Below, in pieces: positions 39,679 to 49,305 of a stretch of 60,899 nt of DNA. The stretch is from Sporisorium sorghi. Its lineage: Eukaryota; Basidiomycota; Ustilaginomycetes; Ustilaginales; Ustilaginaceae. Under the pieces are notes generated by a model. The model was not told where the DNA came from and made no database searches. It saw nothing but the letters and a program-made list of their open reading frames with translations. The stretch is from NCBI GenBank assembly GCA_023212695.1, contig JALCCG010000121.1, positions 1 to 60,899 of the forward strand, in the 5' to 3' direction. Each line of letters opens with the position of its first letter. The stretch's first letter is position 1. The translations under genes and the position numbers were made by a program.

Positions 39679-40767
39679 ATGTCGAATCCGGCTGCACCGC
39701 CTCCTCAATTTGGTGCGGGACTGCCGCCTCCGTCGATACCGCCGCCAGGCATGCACGCGCTGCCACCACCACCACCACCGCAGTTCGGAATGCCAATGGA
39801 CCAAAGCGAATCGGACGAGCCACCACCGCTGCCCTCGGACGCTGGTCAGACGCTCTACATCCAGAACCTCAACGAAAAAGTCAAGCTCGAGACCATGAAG
39901 GCCACCCTGACAAACCTCTTCTCCAACTACGGCACCGTGCTCTCGGTCACATCGCACACCAACCTGCGCATGCGCGGTCAAGCCTTTGTCGCACTCGACA
40001 ACGTGCAAGCAGCAGACAAGGCGCGCAGGGAAGCACACCTGTTCCCGCTCTACGGAAAAGCGATGAAGATCAGCTTTGCCAAGTCCAAGTCGGACGCAGT
40101 GGTGGTGCAAGAGCACAAGGAGCAGGGAGGGCAGGAGTCGGAGGAGTTCAAACAGCACAAGGAGCAGAGGCTGGAGCACAAGAAGATGGCGAGGCGCGGC
40201 AATGTGCTTCGGAGGAGGGAGCTCGAGAATAAGATTCGAGCTAAAAGGGCGGCGGCGGGAGAGATTGCAGAGCCAGCAAAGGCAGCTGCGGCGACGAGCA
40301 AGAGGCCACAGCAGGAGATGCCGGACGAGTATCTGCCGCCCAACAAGATGCTCTTTTTGCAAAACATTCCGGAGGGCGTGGGCAAGGGCGAGTTGGAGAG
40401 CCTGTTTTCTGCGTATGTTCTCTCGCTCTTTGCTGGTCGTCCACCAATGGACACCTCGATCTTGACCGGACTCGTTCTTACTCTTTGCCCCTTTTCTCTT
40501 CTCACCGTCTCGCGACAACAGATACTCGGGCTACGTCGACGTGCAAACCATCCCCGGAAAGGCCGACATTGCCTTTGTCGAGTTTTCGGATATCCCTTCG
40601 AGCGCTACAGCTCGCGGTGCTCTCAACGGTTACAATTTTGGTGCCGGTGACAAGCTCAAAGTGAGTAGAGCTCGCTGAATCTGTGACTAGATCGTTCCGA
40701 CCTTGCTGACCTTTCTCTCTCTCTCTCTCATTCACTCTCTCCACAGATCACTTTCGCAAGGGCATAA
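39679..40767 (+). CDS. U1 snRNP A / U2 snRNP B'' family RNA-binding protein
   Basis: Three exons, 39679-40412, 40522-40660 and 40747-40767, give 297 residues. A proline-rich N-terminus (about 1-50) precedes RRM1 (about 56-135; RNP2 LYIQNLNEK, RNP1 RGQAFVAL), a charged helical linker (Glu/Lys/Arg-rich, about 140-215) and RRM2 (about 222-297; MLFLQNIPEGV and ADIAFVEFSD). This is the U1A/U2B''/SNF layout: RRM1 binds stem-loop II of U1 or stem-loop IV of U2 snRNA. Introns are 109 nt (GTATGT donor) and 86 nt (GTGAGT donor, pyrimidine-rich CTCTCTCT tract before CCACAG). The last exon codes for only six residues, ITFARA, the end of the RRM. Whether it serves U1, U2 or both cannot be decided here. 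Confidence 0.9.
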
Positions 40768-41170
40768 TCACTTTCCTCAATTGCTCTTGCACTTAAAAAG
40801 CCACACGGACGATCCGCATTTGCACGGCGCGGATACGTGTATTTCTAGCCTCAACTTGGCTCATCATTCGTGTACTTGTAGTCGACCTTCGACCTTTGCA
40901 TGTTCCATCATTGCTCTGATGTCAATGACAATGCTGTTGAAAGCGATCAGACGTGCTCTTGCTGTGTGTTTGCGAATCGCTCTGAAAGAATTGGTGAGAA
41001 GAACGAACGGCACAGCGTGTAAATTTACTGTGCCACTTTTTTCTCGGAACGCGGATTTCCTTGCTGCTGCTGCCGTCTTGCAGCTGTCGAGAACGCGCTT
41101 CGTGTTGAACAGCGCATTTCCATCCAACACTTTCCTCTCTTCTCACACCACCACTCTCTCTACAGCAACA
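40768..41170. other. Intergenic region before the BCL7-like gene
   Basis: These 403 bases hold the U1A-like 3' end and a CT/CA-rich leader before the next ATG. No gene or strong element is visible. Confidence 0.45.
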
Positions 41171-42110
41171 ATGTCGAGATTCGGCGGACGCTTCGTACCC
41201 AACCTCGAGCATGAGGTGCGCAGGCAAGCCACCGAGCCCATTGGGTACGTTTCCCACCTAACTCTCTCCTTCATCCTCCTGTCTTCACACTGACACCCTT
41301 CTCCTTTCACGTCAACTCCACAGCAAATGGCGCCAAGAGTGGGTGCTACCCTCGGGCACGTCGGCTGACAGCAGCTCCTCCTCCTCCTCTGCGGCAGCCG
41401 GCGTGGGAGTCAAGATCCTCAAATGGGTGCGCGTGCCGGACGAGCTCATCACGTTCCCGGAAGACCAAGATGTGTTGGCGGAGGATCGCGTCGCGGACGA
41501 TGCTGCGATCGTGGAGGTGCCTGTGCAGAGCATTCACAATGCGCCTGCTGTGAGCACGCCTGCAGGTGGTGGATCGCTTTCCAGCGCCGGTGGTGGGCTG
41601 GGAACTATCGCGCCCAAGGAGCCTGCACCCGCGGCAGCATCGGCAGCAGAAGCGGCAGTGACCCCAGCCTCAGCTATCCCAGCACACGTCACGCAGTCCA
41701 GCACCGTCTCAGACCCCACATCAACCACCAACTCCACAGCGGACAACACGCCCACCGACTCGCTCGCCAACACCCCCGCCGCCACTGCCACCGCTGCACC
41801 CGAACCCCAGCTGAGCCAAGCACCTTCGTCGCAGGGCGCCGAACCAACCGCATCGGGTGGCGGCAACACGCCCACGATCCAGCCACAAGTCGAGTCGCAG
41901 CTGCACGACCAGCCCGTGCCCGGCCAGCAGACCGACAGCGCCACCCTCGCCGTCCTGGCTGCCGGGGCAGAAGCCGAGCAGCAACCGGCAGCCAGGGAGG
42001 AGACGCTCGTCTCGACCGACCCGAACGCTTCGGTGCCTGCGACTACGTTTGAGGACGACACTGCCACTGCGACGGGGGCTGGTGGAGACGTCGAGATGAA
42101 CGATGCTTAG
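41171..42110 (+). CDS. BCL7-like N-terminal domain protein
   Basis: Exons 41171-41244 and 41324-42110, joined across a 79 nt intron (GTACGT donor, CCACAG acceptor), give 286 residues. The N-terminus MSRFGGRFVPNLEHEVRR, then KWRQEWVLP and, after a Ser-rich insertion, VKILKWVRVPDE, parallels the BCL7 family pattern (metazoan KWEKKWV...LRIYKWVPV). BCL7 proteins are accessory subunits of SWI/SNF (BAF) chromatin remodelers. The rest of the protein is a disordered Ala/Pro/Thr/Gln-rich tail ending in acidic DVEMNDA. No other domain is seen. The match is short, so the assignment is moderate; an unrelated short-motif protein is the alternative. The splice is required to complete KWRQEWV. Confidence 0.6.
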
Positions 42111-42178
42111 ACTTTTGACGCTGTATGGACGATTGGAGCGATTGTTTGCTTTGTATTGTATGCCCATGACCCGAAACC

Positions 42179-43531
42179 TTACGACTCGACTTTGACAGTG
42201 ACGAACGTCGCCAGCGCTGTAGCGTGTACATCGACCACCGAATCGCCGCCCGCGGGGAGCGCCGGGTGCAGCTGCCATCCATTCACGCATTCGTGATCCC
42301 TCTTGATCTGGCTCAACTCGCGCTCCGTCTTCGGCTTTGCACTCAACCCGCTCAGCTGCGCATCTAGCGCCAGGCACCCGAACTCGTTCGACCCGGCCAC
42401 CACCAGCCTTCCCTCCGTTGTAACCCCGAGCGCGCGTCCGTTCGAGCTGGCGATCCTGCGCAGCGCCACCGTGTCGCCTGTACCACGGGCAGAGGCGGAA
42501 GGTGGGGGGAGAGGGATCAGCGCGGGCTCGTACACGATGTTCTTGTCCCACGTCCGCGCATCGCCGTCGAAAGGAAGGAGCGGAGCGTCCTCGTTCCAGC
42601 CCCAGCCGTAGACGTCGCCGTCGGCGGTGAGCACGAGCGTGTGTCGCGCGCCGGCTACAGCAGAGGCGATGCATGCGGGGAAGCCTTGGTCGCGTGAAAA
42701 GTGCGGGACGGGCATCAGGTGGGGGACGTCCGTCGGCGCAGCCAAGGCGGGACGCGGACTGAAGTCGGAGCGGGAGAGCAGCCCAACGATGGGCGTGTGC
42801 TCGAAGGGATGCAGCGGGACAGCGCCGAAGCGCGCATCGCCGTGGATCCACACCGGGTCAGCGGCGTCGCTGGCGGTGGAGAGTAGGACAAAGTGTGCGT
42901 TGCCTGCGGAGACTGTGTCGAATCTGGGCAGCGCTGTCGTTGTCGGGCTGGGTGGGGTGTTGGGGCTGTAGTCGTGTGCAAGGAACCGTCTTATGTTCCT
43001 CAAGCGCGTCGCAGCCTCGCCTTCCCCAGTGGCGGTTTTGAGCATCGCCATGGAGTCGAACAGATACACGTGCCCATCCCCATCAATGGCCATACATCGA
43101 CCCCGCCCATCCGCCGCGGCCGTCTTCCAGCCGCTCCCTAGCACCACTTCACAGCTTCCCTCCCCGTCCTCTTCCACGTACTGCACAAAACAGCATCGTC
43201 CGCGTTTGACGTCCAGCACAGCTTCGAAGATATCTTGTCCCACAAAGATCAGCTTGCCCTTTTCAATTGAGCCGCGAGAATCTTGTTCGTCATCGTCGAG
43301 GAGCGTCCGACAAGCCTGCTCGATGAGGCAAGGGGCTTCTCCAATTACCTTTATCTCGCCGGAGTGAGTGAGTACGACTGTCTGATACGTGCACGCCGCC
43401 AAGGTCGCTGCTGCGTCAGGGATGGTGTGCGGTGCTGATGCCGGACGATCCTGCTCGCAGTGGATCTGGCCAAAGACGTTGCTTCCCCAAGCAAGCACCT
43501 TTGTGGTCCTTCCTGATGAAAGGTCAGCCAT
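42179..43531 (-). CDS. RCC1-repeat protein (RCCD1-like)
   Basis: Single exon, 450 residues from the ATG that begins MADLSSGRTTKVLAWGSN. RCC1-type blades are visible: VLAWGSNVFGQIH at the N-terminus, GNAHFVLLSTAS, ARHTLVLTADGDVYGWGWN (about 305-320) and RALGVTTEGRLVVAGSNEFG. They build a seven-bladed propeller used in protein-protein binding or Ran exchange. The repeats are too few and divergent for Ran-GEF RCC1 itself; the overall look resembles RCCD1 or ATS1-like proteins. Function unknown beyond that. The frame is open a further 87 codons upstream, but that extension has no RCC1 character and would run to within 20 bases of the divergent GET1 start, so I reject it. Confidence 0.75.
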   Translation of the reverse strand: MADLSSGRTTKVLAWGSNVFGQIHCEQDRPASAPHTIPDAAATLAACTYQTVVLTHSGEIKVIGEAPCLIEQACRTLLDDDEQDSRGSIEKGKLIFVGQDIFEAVLDVKRGRCCFVQYVEEDGEGSCEVVLGSGWKTAAADGRGRCMAIDGDGHVYLFDSMAMLKTATGEGEAATRLRNIRRFLAHDYSPNTPPSPTTTALPRFDTVSAGNAHFVLLSTASDAADPVWIHGDARFGAVPLHPFEHTPIVGLLSRSDFSPRPALAAPTDVPHLMPVPHFSRDQGFPACIASAVAGARHTLVLTADGDVYGWGWNEDAPLLPFDGDARTWDKNIVYEPALIPLPPPSASARGTGDTVALRRIASSNGRALGVTTEGRLVVAGSNEFGCLALDAQLSGLSAKPKTERELSQIKRDHECVNGWQLHPALPAGGDSVVDVHATALATFVTVKVES

Positions 43532-43809
43532 TGCAAAGGGAAGACATCCTCGCTTGCTGCTCACAACGTATGAATAGCAGCGGCGGCGGCGGCAGTCCTT
43601 GTCGTTGTGTCGCGGTGCGAGGACGAGAAGGTGAGGAGGAAGAGCCAAAGTGTTGGTGTGGAGGCAGTCGCTCAAAAACTCCATACGGCCGGCAAAGCAG
43701 GAAAATGAACTCCCCAACGCTTTGATCTGGAACGCGAAAGTCGCATTGTCCACCACTTCTTCTTCCTCAACCACATCGATATCGCAACTCACAACTCGAA
43801 ACAGCCACG

Positions 43810-44580
43810 ATGCATCCAGCAGTGGTGATCTTTCTCTCAGTCCTCGTCGTCCAGGCCATCACCGCGCTCGGCAAGCAGCGCTTGGAGGATATCGTAAGTT
43901 CCCCACACCCTCGCCTTTCCGCATTCTCCAGCTGTTAACACTAACGTTCTTTCCTTCCCCTAACACAGCTATGGTTGGCCTACACAGCCATCTTCCACCG
44001 CCGCACCCTCACCGCACAACGCGCCCTCCGCAACGACATCTACACCACCAAACAACAACTATCCGCCACCTCCTCCCAGGACCAGTTCGCGAAATGGGCC
44101 AAACTCCGGCGCCGCGTCGACAAATCCCTCGCTGACCTCGAACGCACCAACTCCACTCTCGCCTCCAGCCGCACCACATTCAGCATGCTCCTCAAAGGCG
44201 TGCTGTTCGTAGTGACGACCGTGATGCCGTTCTGTGTCACGAGTTGGTACTCCAAGACGGCGGTGTTTTGGCTTCCGCCAGGGGAGCATAGCTGGTTTGG
44301 GCCGTTGGGGTGGTTTCTGGCGTTGCCGCGGGCGCCGAGGGGTGCGGTTAGTAGCACGGTGTGGCAGATGGTGTGCTCGAGAGCGCTGATCGCGCTGGGC
44401 GGGGCACTGGCGGGGCTGGTGCCGGGGAGGAAGGAGGAGGTGCTCAACGAGGCCAAGATCGAGGAGATGCAGCAGGAGAAATCGTCAGCACCTACACCAC
44501 CAGCAGCCGCGAAAGCATCACCAGCAAGCGGAGAAGCACGCAAACGCACCACCGCACCCGCCTCAGAAAAGGACCTCTAA
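43810..44580 (+). CDS. GET1: GET complex subunit Get1 (WRB homologue)
   Basis: Exons 43810-43893 and 43969-44580, joined across a 75 nt intron (GTAAGT donor, ACACAG acceptor), give 231 residues. Get1 is the ER membrane receptor that, with Get2, takes tail-anchored proteins from the Get3 ATPase. TM1 lies at about 3-20 (AVVIFLSVLVVQAITALG), followed by the cytosolic coiled coil (about 40-85, TAQRALRNDIYTTKQQL to KSLADLERTN) that docks on Get3, then two further membrane segments (about 92-112 and 150-175). The intron falls between TM1 and the coiled coil. The C-terminus is a Lys/Ala/Pro-rich cytosolic tail. Length matches the family (235 in yeast). Confidence 0.88.
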
Positions 44581-44730
44581 CCCCTTCACACCTCTCTCAC
44601 TCGCACACACAATCAATCCAAAGCATCACACACTCTCCCATCACACCCCCGTCGTCCCTGAGTAAACTGTGATAACATCCCCGGATACAAATACAAAAAC
44701 ACGCCATCTACAGCAGCATCGCTGCATTGT

Positions 44731-46389
44731 TCAATGATGATGACTACCCCCGAAACTGGCCAACACGCCCTGGAGCAGTCTGGGCGTGCACGCGCCCGCG
44801 ATCAGCAGCACGATCCTCACCCACCTCCCCAGAATCTGCACCTCTTCCGTGCCCTCCTCCCCACCCTGTCGCGGCACACTATCCGCCTCCGCGCCCGCCA
44901 GCTCCAACACCGCATGAAACGCAACAAACAAAAACGTACCCCCCGAAAACGCCAACGCCGTCCCTATGCTCCTCCCATCAATACCCCGCGCTTCTCCACC
45001 AGCATTCGCCACGCCCGCATCGAAGAACACCGCCAGCGCGCCGTACGTCAGCACCGCGCCCAGCGGCGACGCAAGCGCAAACACCGCCACCGCCTTCCGG
45101 ATCGACGTACGCGATAGCCGCTGCGCCATGAGCATCGCACACAGCCCAAACGCCGCGGGGGCCTTGTGCACCATGATGGCGACGAACACGACCATGGTGA
45201 GCGTCTGGTCGCCGGACTGTGCGGATGCGCCCATGGCGATGCCGTCGGCGGCGGCGTGAATGAGCAGCCCGATGATGGTGGTGAGAGCCTGGCCGAATGT
45301 GGACTGGCTGGGGCGTGTGGAGGACGACGAGCCTCGGCGCTTGGACAAGGGCCGCGCGCTGGCTGCACTGGCGCTGGTAAACGAGCCGTGGCGGTGCAGC
45401 AGCGGCGCGGCGGCCGAGGAGGACGCGGAGTCGTTGAGCGGCGTATCGCGGTTGAGCGTGGTGCTGCTGCGCGGCGAGCCGTGCCACTCGTTGTTGCTAG
45501 CAACGCGTTTTAGATCGGCGTGGTGGTAGTGCTCCGCGTCGTGATCATCGTAGTCATCTGGCAAACCCTGGTCGCTACTGCTCGAAGTGGTTGCTACACT
45601 TTCAATACGCCGATGCGGCTCGCCATCTTGAGCTCGCGGTGTCCCGACCTGCGCCTCCTCGTCCGCCTGGTGGTGCGCGCGGTCAAAGATAGTAAACGAG
45701 GCGCGGCTGCTGACCTTGTGCAGCGTGTTCGGCGTCGCTGTCGGGTTAGGTCGGTGATGGAAAGATTTGGATAGACGATGCGTTTCGAGACGCGGACGAA
45801 CGGGGGTAGACGCGTAGTCGTGGTTGTGATCGTGGTGGCCGGATGATGCACCATTGTGCGCCTTGTCGTGCGTGTGCTCCGGTGACGAGCCTGCTGATGA
45901 TGAAGTGAGCTGGTCGATGACGTACATGAGGACGATGCCGAAGAGGATGCTGCTTCCAAGACGATGTTCTGCGTCGGAGTGGGTGAAGGTCTTGTCTGCG
46001 CCCTCGTGTCCATGCTCGTGATCGTGGTCGTTCGATGGCTCTTCGGACCGCTTGGTTACAAACGACCATGCCCAGGGCTCTTCTGCTGGCTGCGTATCTT
46101 TCGACTGCGATTTGACCTGCTGCAAAGCCGCCGAGGGATGCAACAAATTCGTGTAAACGCTAGAGAGCGCTGCTTGTGGTGGTTCCGGCGTAACGTTCGA
46201 GAACAGCGCGCTCGAGCCTTCCGGAATTACAACCGTAACCGCAGCTCCAACGAGGAGACCGGCACCAAACACCTCGAGAACGCGCATCATACGGTGCGAC
46301 AAGGGCAGCGAGAGCGGCGCGAGACCGCACACGAGCGTGCCCACGCCCATGCCGCTGACGAGCAGGAGGAAAGCGATGAATCCCGACAT
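44731..46389 (-). CDS. ZIP family zinc transporter, ZIP9/Atx2 type
   Basis: Single exon, 552 residues. ZIP proteins move Zn2+ (and some Mn2+) into the cytosol. TM1-TM3 occupy about residues 4-65 (FIAFLLLVSGMGVGTLVCG and LEVFGAGLLVGAAVTVVIPEG). The metal-binding TM4-TM5 pair shows IHAAADGIAMGA and MVHKAPAAFGL, the form typical of ZIP9/SLC39A9 and yeast Atx2, which sit in Golgi or trans-Golgi membranes. Between TM3 and TM4 is an unusually long His/Asp/Ser-rich cytosolic region (about 95-360, with HDHEHGHEG, SGHHDHNHD and HYHHAD), a probable metal-sensing or metal-buffering loop. The protein ends in SHHH. Golgi location is inferred from the subfamily. It is convergent with GET1, 150 bases away. 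Confidence 0.88.
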   Translation of the reverse strand: MSGFIAFLLLVSGMGVGTLVCGLAPLSLPLSHRMMRVLEVFGAGLLVGAAVTVVIPEGSSALFSNVTPEPPQAALSSVYTNLLHPSAALQQVKSQSKDTQPAEEPWAWSFVTKRSEEPSNDHDHEHGHEGADKTFTHSDAEHRLGSSILFGIVLMYVIDQLTSSSAGSSPEHTHDKAHNGASSGHHDHNHDYASTPVRPRLETHRLSKSFHHRPNPTATPNTLHKVSSRASFTIFDRAHHQADEEAQVGTPRAQDGEPHRRIESVATTSSSSDQGLPDDYDDHDAEHYHHADLKRVASNNEWHGSPRSSTTLNRDTPLNDSASSSAAAPLLHRHGSFTSASAASARPLSKRRGSSSSTRPSQSTFGQALTTIIGLLIHAAADGIAMGASAQSGDQTLTMVVFVAIMVHKAPAAFGLCAMLMAQRLSRTSIRKAVAVFALASPLGAVLTYGALAVFFDAGVANAGGEARGIDGRSIGTALAFSGGTFLFVAFHAVLELAGAEADSVPRQGGEEGTEEVQILGRWVRIVLLIAGACTPRLLQGVLASFGGSHHH

Positions 46390-46593
46390 GGTTGCTGGTC
46401 TCCCACTGCTGCTTGAGGCGAGGCACCCTTATCGAGTGTTGGGGGTAAGTTGTGGTTGATTACGGCGACTGCATCGATCGGTATTGCGAGGCAAGGTCGT
46501 GTTGATGATGGTGGTGAGGGTTGTGGTGGTCGGCAGTCGTGTTTGAAGCGCTGACTGATAATCAAAGTGGCGGGTTCGTGGGATGGTTGGCGG

Positions 46594-46628
<35 letters not shown>

Positions 46629-47161
46629 ATGCAAGAGGGCCATGTGCATGCACAGCCGAAGTCAGTTCAAGTCAGTCAGTTCAGGAATGTCAGAAAAGTT
46701 GCTCTGTTGCTGTCTCTTGGCGCACAACCTCGTCGGCCAAATTGACGCGGCGGCTGAGTAAAACGAACACTTTTGACTCGCATTCCAAAATCTGTCAGCG
46801 CTGTCACCGCCAGACAGGACGACCTCACCGGTTATCAGGGCTAGCTTCGAATCTAACACGAATTTAACGCGAACTGATTATGTGATTTACTGTCAGCCTT
46901 GTCTTTTTTTTTTTTTTTGCTCTTCAACCGCAGAAGAAGCGTTTTTTCTCTTTTTTGAGAAGAAAAGTTTCGAGTTGACTTGGCTGTCACGTCGTCCTCA
47001 TAAAGAACCGCTTTTGCGCTGCCCTTCCTCCTCCTCTTCCTTTCTACTCAGCTACCTGGCTTGGCTCACCAATATACCCTCCTCTCCTCAGCATTATACC
47101 TTGTTCTCATCTCCATCGCATTCTTCCCCTCCTCCATTCACCTTCCCCCACAGCACACACC
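46390..47161. promoter_or_regulatory. Divergent promoter between the ZIP transporter and RRB1
   Basis: These 772 bases separate divergent genes. They include a GGCA repeat, a T tract of about 14 bases at 46905-46918, and a pyrimidine-rich leader before RRB1. No TATA box or small gene is convincing. Confidence 0.45.
46592..46628. repeat. (GGCA)9 microsatellite
   Basis: Nine tandem GGCA units about 200 bases upstream of the ZIP transporter start codon; likely length-variable between strains. Confidence 0.85.
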
Positions 47162-49031
47162 ATGTCGAAGCGTCCCTCTTCCCCCTCTCTCGAGGGCAAG
47201 TCGGCCACAGCTTCCGCCCCTTCCCAGCTCAACCGTGTCAGGGATGCCGACGGCGACGACGACATGGGCGAATTCGAGGACCAGTTCGAAGACGAGTTCG
47301 ATGAGGAAGACGCCGACGCCGTCCTCGCTGCTCGCGATCCCCAAGACTCGTCCTCCTCCGACGACGGTGAGACCATGGAAGTGGACGGCATCCAAGTCGA
47401 CGGCAAAATCCAACGTCCCGAAGACGACGACGCCGACGCCGCTCAACCCGAGGCGCAAGTCTACATCCCCGGCGTCAACAAGCTCGAAGACGGCCAAACG
47501 CTCGAAGCGGACCAGAGCGCCTACGAGATGCTCCACCGCCTCAACGTCACCTGGCCCTGCCTCTCGTTCGACCACCTCAAGGACCACCTCGGCAACGACC
47601 GCCAGAGCTACCCGCACACCTCGTACATGGTCGCAGGCACACAGGCTGATACGCCTTCGCGCAACGAGATCCTCGTCATGAAGGCCAGCTCACTCCACAA
47701 GACCCAGAACGACGATGGTAAGTTTTGCTTGCTGCAGAAAAACAATGTGGGCCGTGGCAGGTTTTTTTTTTTTTGGCAATGATGCCTTGAGGCATTTGGC
47801 TGTATGAGTTTGCATCCTGCCCCTGTGGGGCTGGGAAGCGGGCTCGATGCCGACAACATCTCAGCTACCTAACTTTTTTTACCTTCTGAGCCAAACCTGC
47901 CCGTCCGCCATCTGGCTTCTCTACACGTGCATTTCTCTTTGAGAGTTTAACGGATGCTGACTCGCTACACCGCTTGTCCGCTTTACCGATCCAGGCCTGT
48001 CCGACGACGAAGACGACGACGAGAACGATCTCGACGACGACGCCATCCTCGAGTACAAATCCATCCCCGTCCACGGTGGCATCAACCGCGTGCGCGCCGC
48101 CCCCACCTCGACCCCGGTCTCCGACCTCGAACCGTGCCTCGACCCGTACCCTGTCGCTGCATGGTCCGAGCTCGGCGAGGTCAAGATCTTCGACGTGCGT
48201 CCTCTGCTCAACTCGCTCGACCGGCCCGGCACCAGCTACGACTCGCGCAAAGTCAACACGCCCCTCTTCACCGTCAAGGCGCACAATGGCGTTGAGGGCT
48301 ATGCGATGGACTGGGCTGGCGTCGTCAATGGCGGATCCTCCTCCTCAGGAAAGGCTTCGTCGTTGAGGTTGTTGACGGGAGATATCCACTCCAAGATCTA
48401 CCTGACGACGGCGGGTAATGCAGGGTTTACGACGAACGCGGTGCCGTTTACGTCGCATACTTCGTCGGTGGAGGATCTGCAGTGGTCGCCGAAGGAGCCG
48501 ACGGTGTTTGCGTCGTGTTCGGCGGACCGCTCGATCCGGGTTTGGGATGTGCGGGTCAAGAGCCGACGCAGTGTTATTGTGGTTGAGGGGGCGCATGCGC
48601 AGGATGTGAATGTGATCTCGTGGAACAGGGGTACGGACTACCTGCTGGTGTCGGGTGGCGATGAGGGCGCGCTCAAGGTGTGGGACCTGAGGCACTTTAA
48701 GCCGAACGCGAGCGTGGCGCCATCGCCAGTGGCACAGTTCGACTGGCACAAGGCGCCCATCTCGAGCGTCGAGTGGCACCCGTCCGAAGACTCGATCTTC
48801 GCGGCCAGCGGGCGCGACGACCAGGTCACGCTGTGGGACCTCAGTGTCGAGCAGGACGACGACGAGCAAGCAGGTACAGATGCAGGGCTGAAGGACGTGC
48901 CCCCGCAGCTCCTCTTCTGCCACCATGGCTTGACGGATTGTAAGGAGCTCCATTGGCACCCGCACGTTCCCGGCATGTTGGCGACTACTGCGTTGGATGG
49001 GTTTAATATCTTCAAGACTATCTCGGTCTAA
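47162..49031 (+). CDS. RRB1: Ribosome-assembly WD40 protein Rrb1/GRWD1
   Basis: Exons 47162-47717 and 47995-49031 (277 nt intron, GTAAGT donor, GATCCAG acceptor) give 530 residues. Rrb1 is the dedicated chaperone of ribosomal protein uL3 in the nucleus and is needed for 60S assembly. The very acidic N-terminus (about 25-100) is followed by YIPGVNKLEDGQTLEADQSA and YEMLHRLNVTWPCLSFD, the CAF1C/histone-binding-type segment shared by GRWD1 and RbAp48, an acidic insertion (SDDEDDDENDLDDD, about 187-200), and WD40 blades such as VEDLQWSPKEPTVFASCSAD, RSIRVWDVR, ALKVWDLRHF and QVTLWDLSV. The C-terminal HWHPHVPGMLATTALDGFNIFKT is diagnostic for GRWD1/Rrb1. The intron interrupts just before the acidic insertion. 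Confidence 0.93.
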
Positions 49032-49305
49032 GCGCCCTTTGTCGATCGTTGATCACTTGCATATCTGTACCGTTTCTCATTGCTTTCTTAATGCTATCAA
49101 GCCGTGCGCTGTATTTGTACCCTCTCCTTCTCGCTTGCTCGCTGTGTCCGCCGATCGCTATCAATCTCGATCGCTCTTGCGTGGATTCCGCGACGTTGAA
49201 CACAGCACACCCATCTCTCAACCTCACCCGCACCCTCACCCTCACACGCACAAACCAACCTCGAGTCAACCATCGCATCAAACCTTCTTCTTCATTTCAT
49301 CACCA

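Noticed and set aside
41721..42851. 376-codon minus-strand frame spanning the BCL7-like and RCC1-like 3' ends
   Set aside because: It runs across two supported genes in a different frame and has Arg/Ser-rich shadow composition.
43532..43792. 87-codon N-terminal extension of the RCC1-like protein
   Set aside because: Begins within 20 bases of the divergent GET1 ATG, has no RCC1 character, and the downstream ATG (MADLSSG) directly precedes the first blade.
46790..46865. Possible tRNA with CTTCGAATC T-loop
   Set aside because: A short near-palindrome gives a T-arm-like hairpin but no acceptor or anticodon stem pairs around it.
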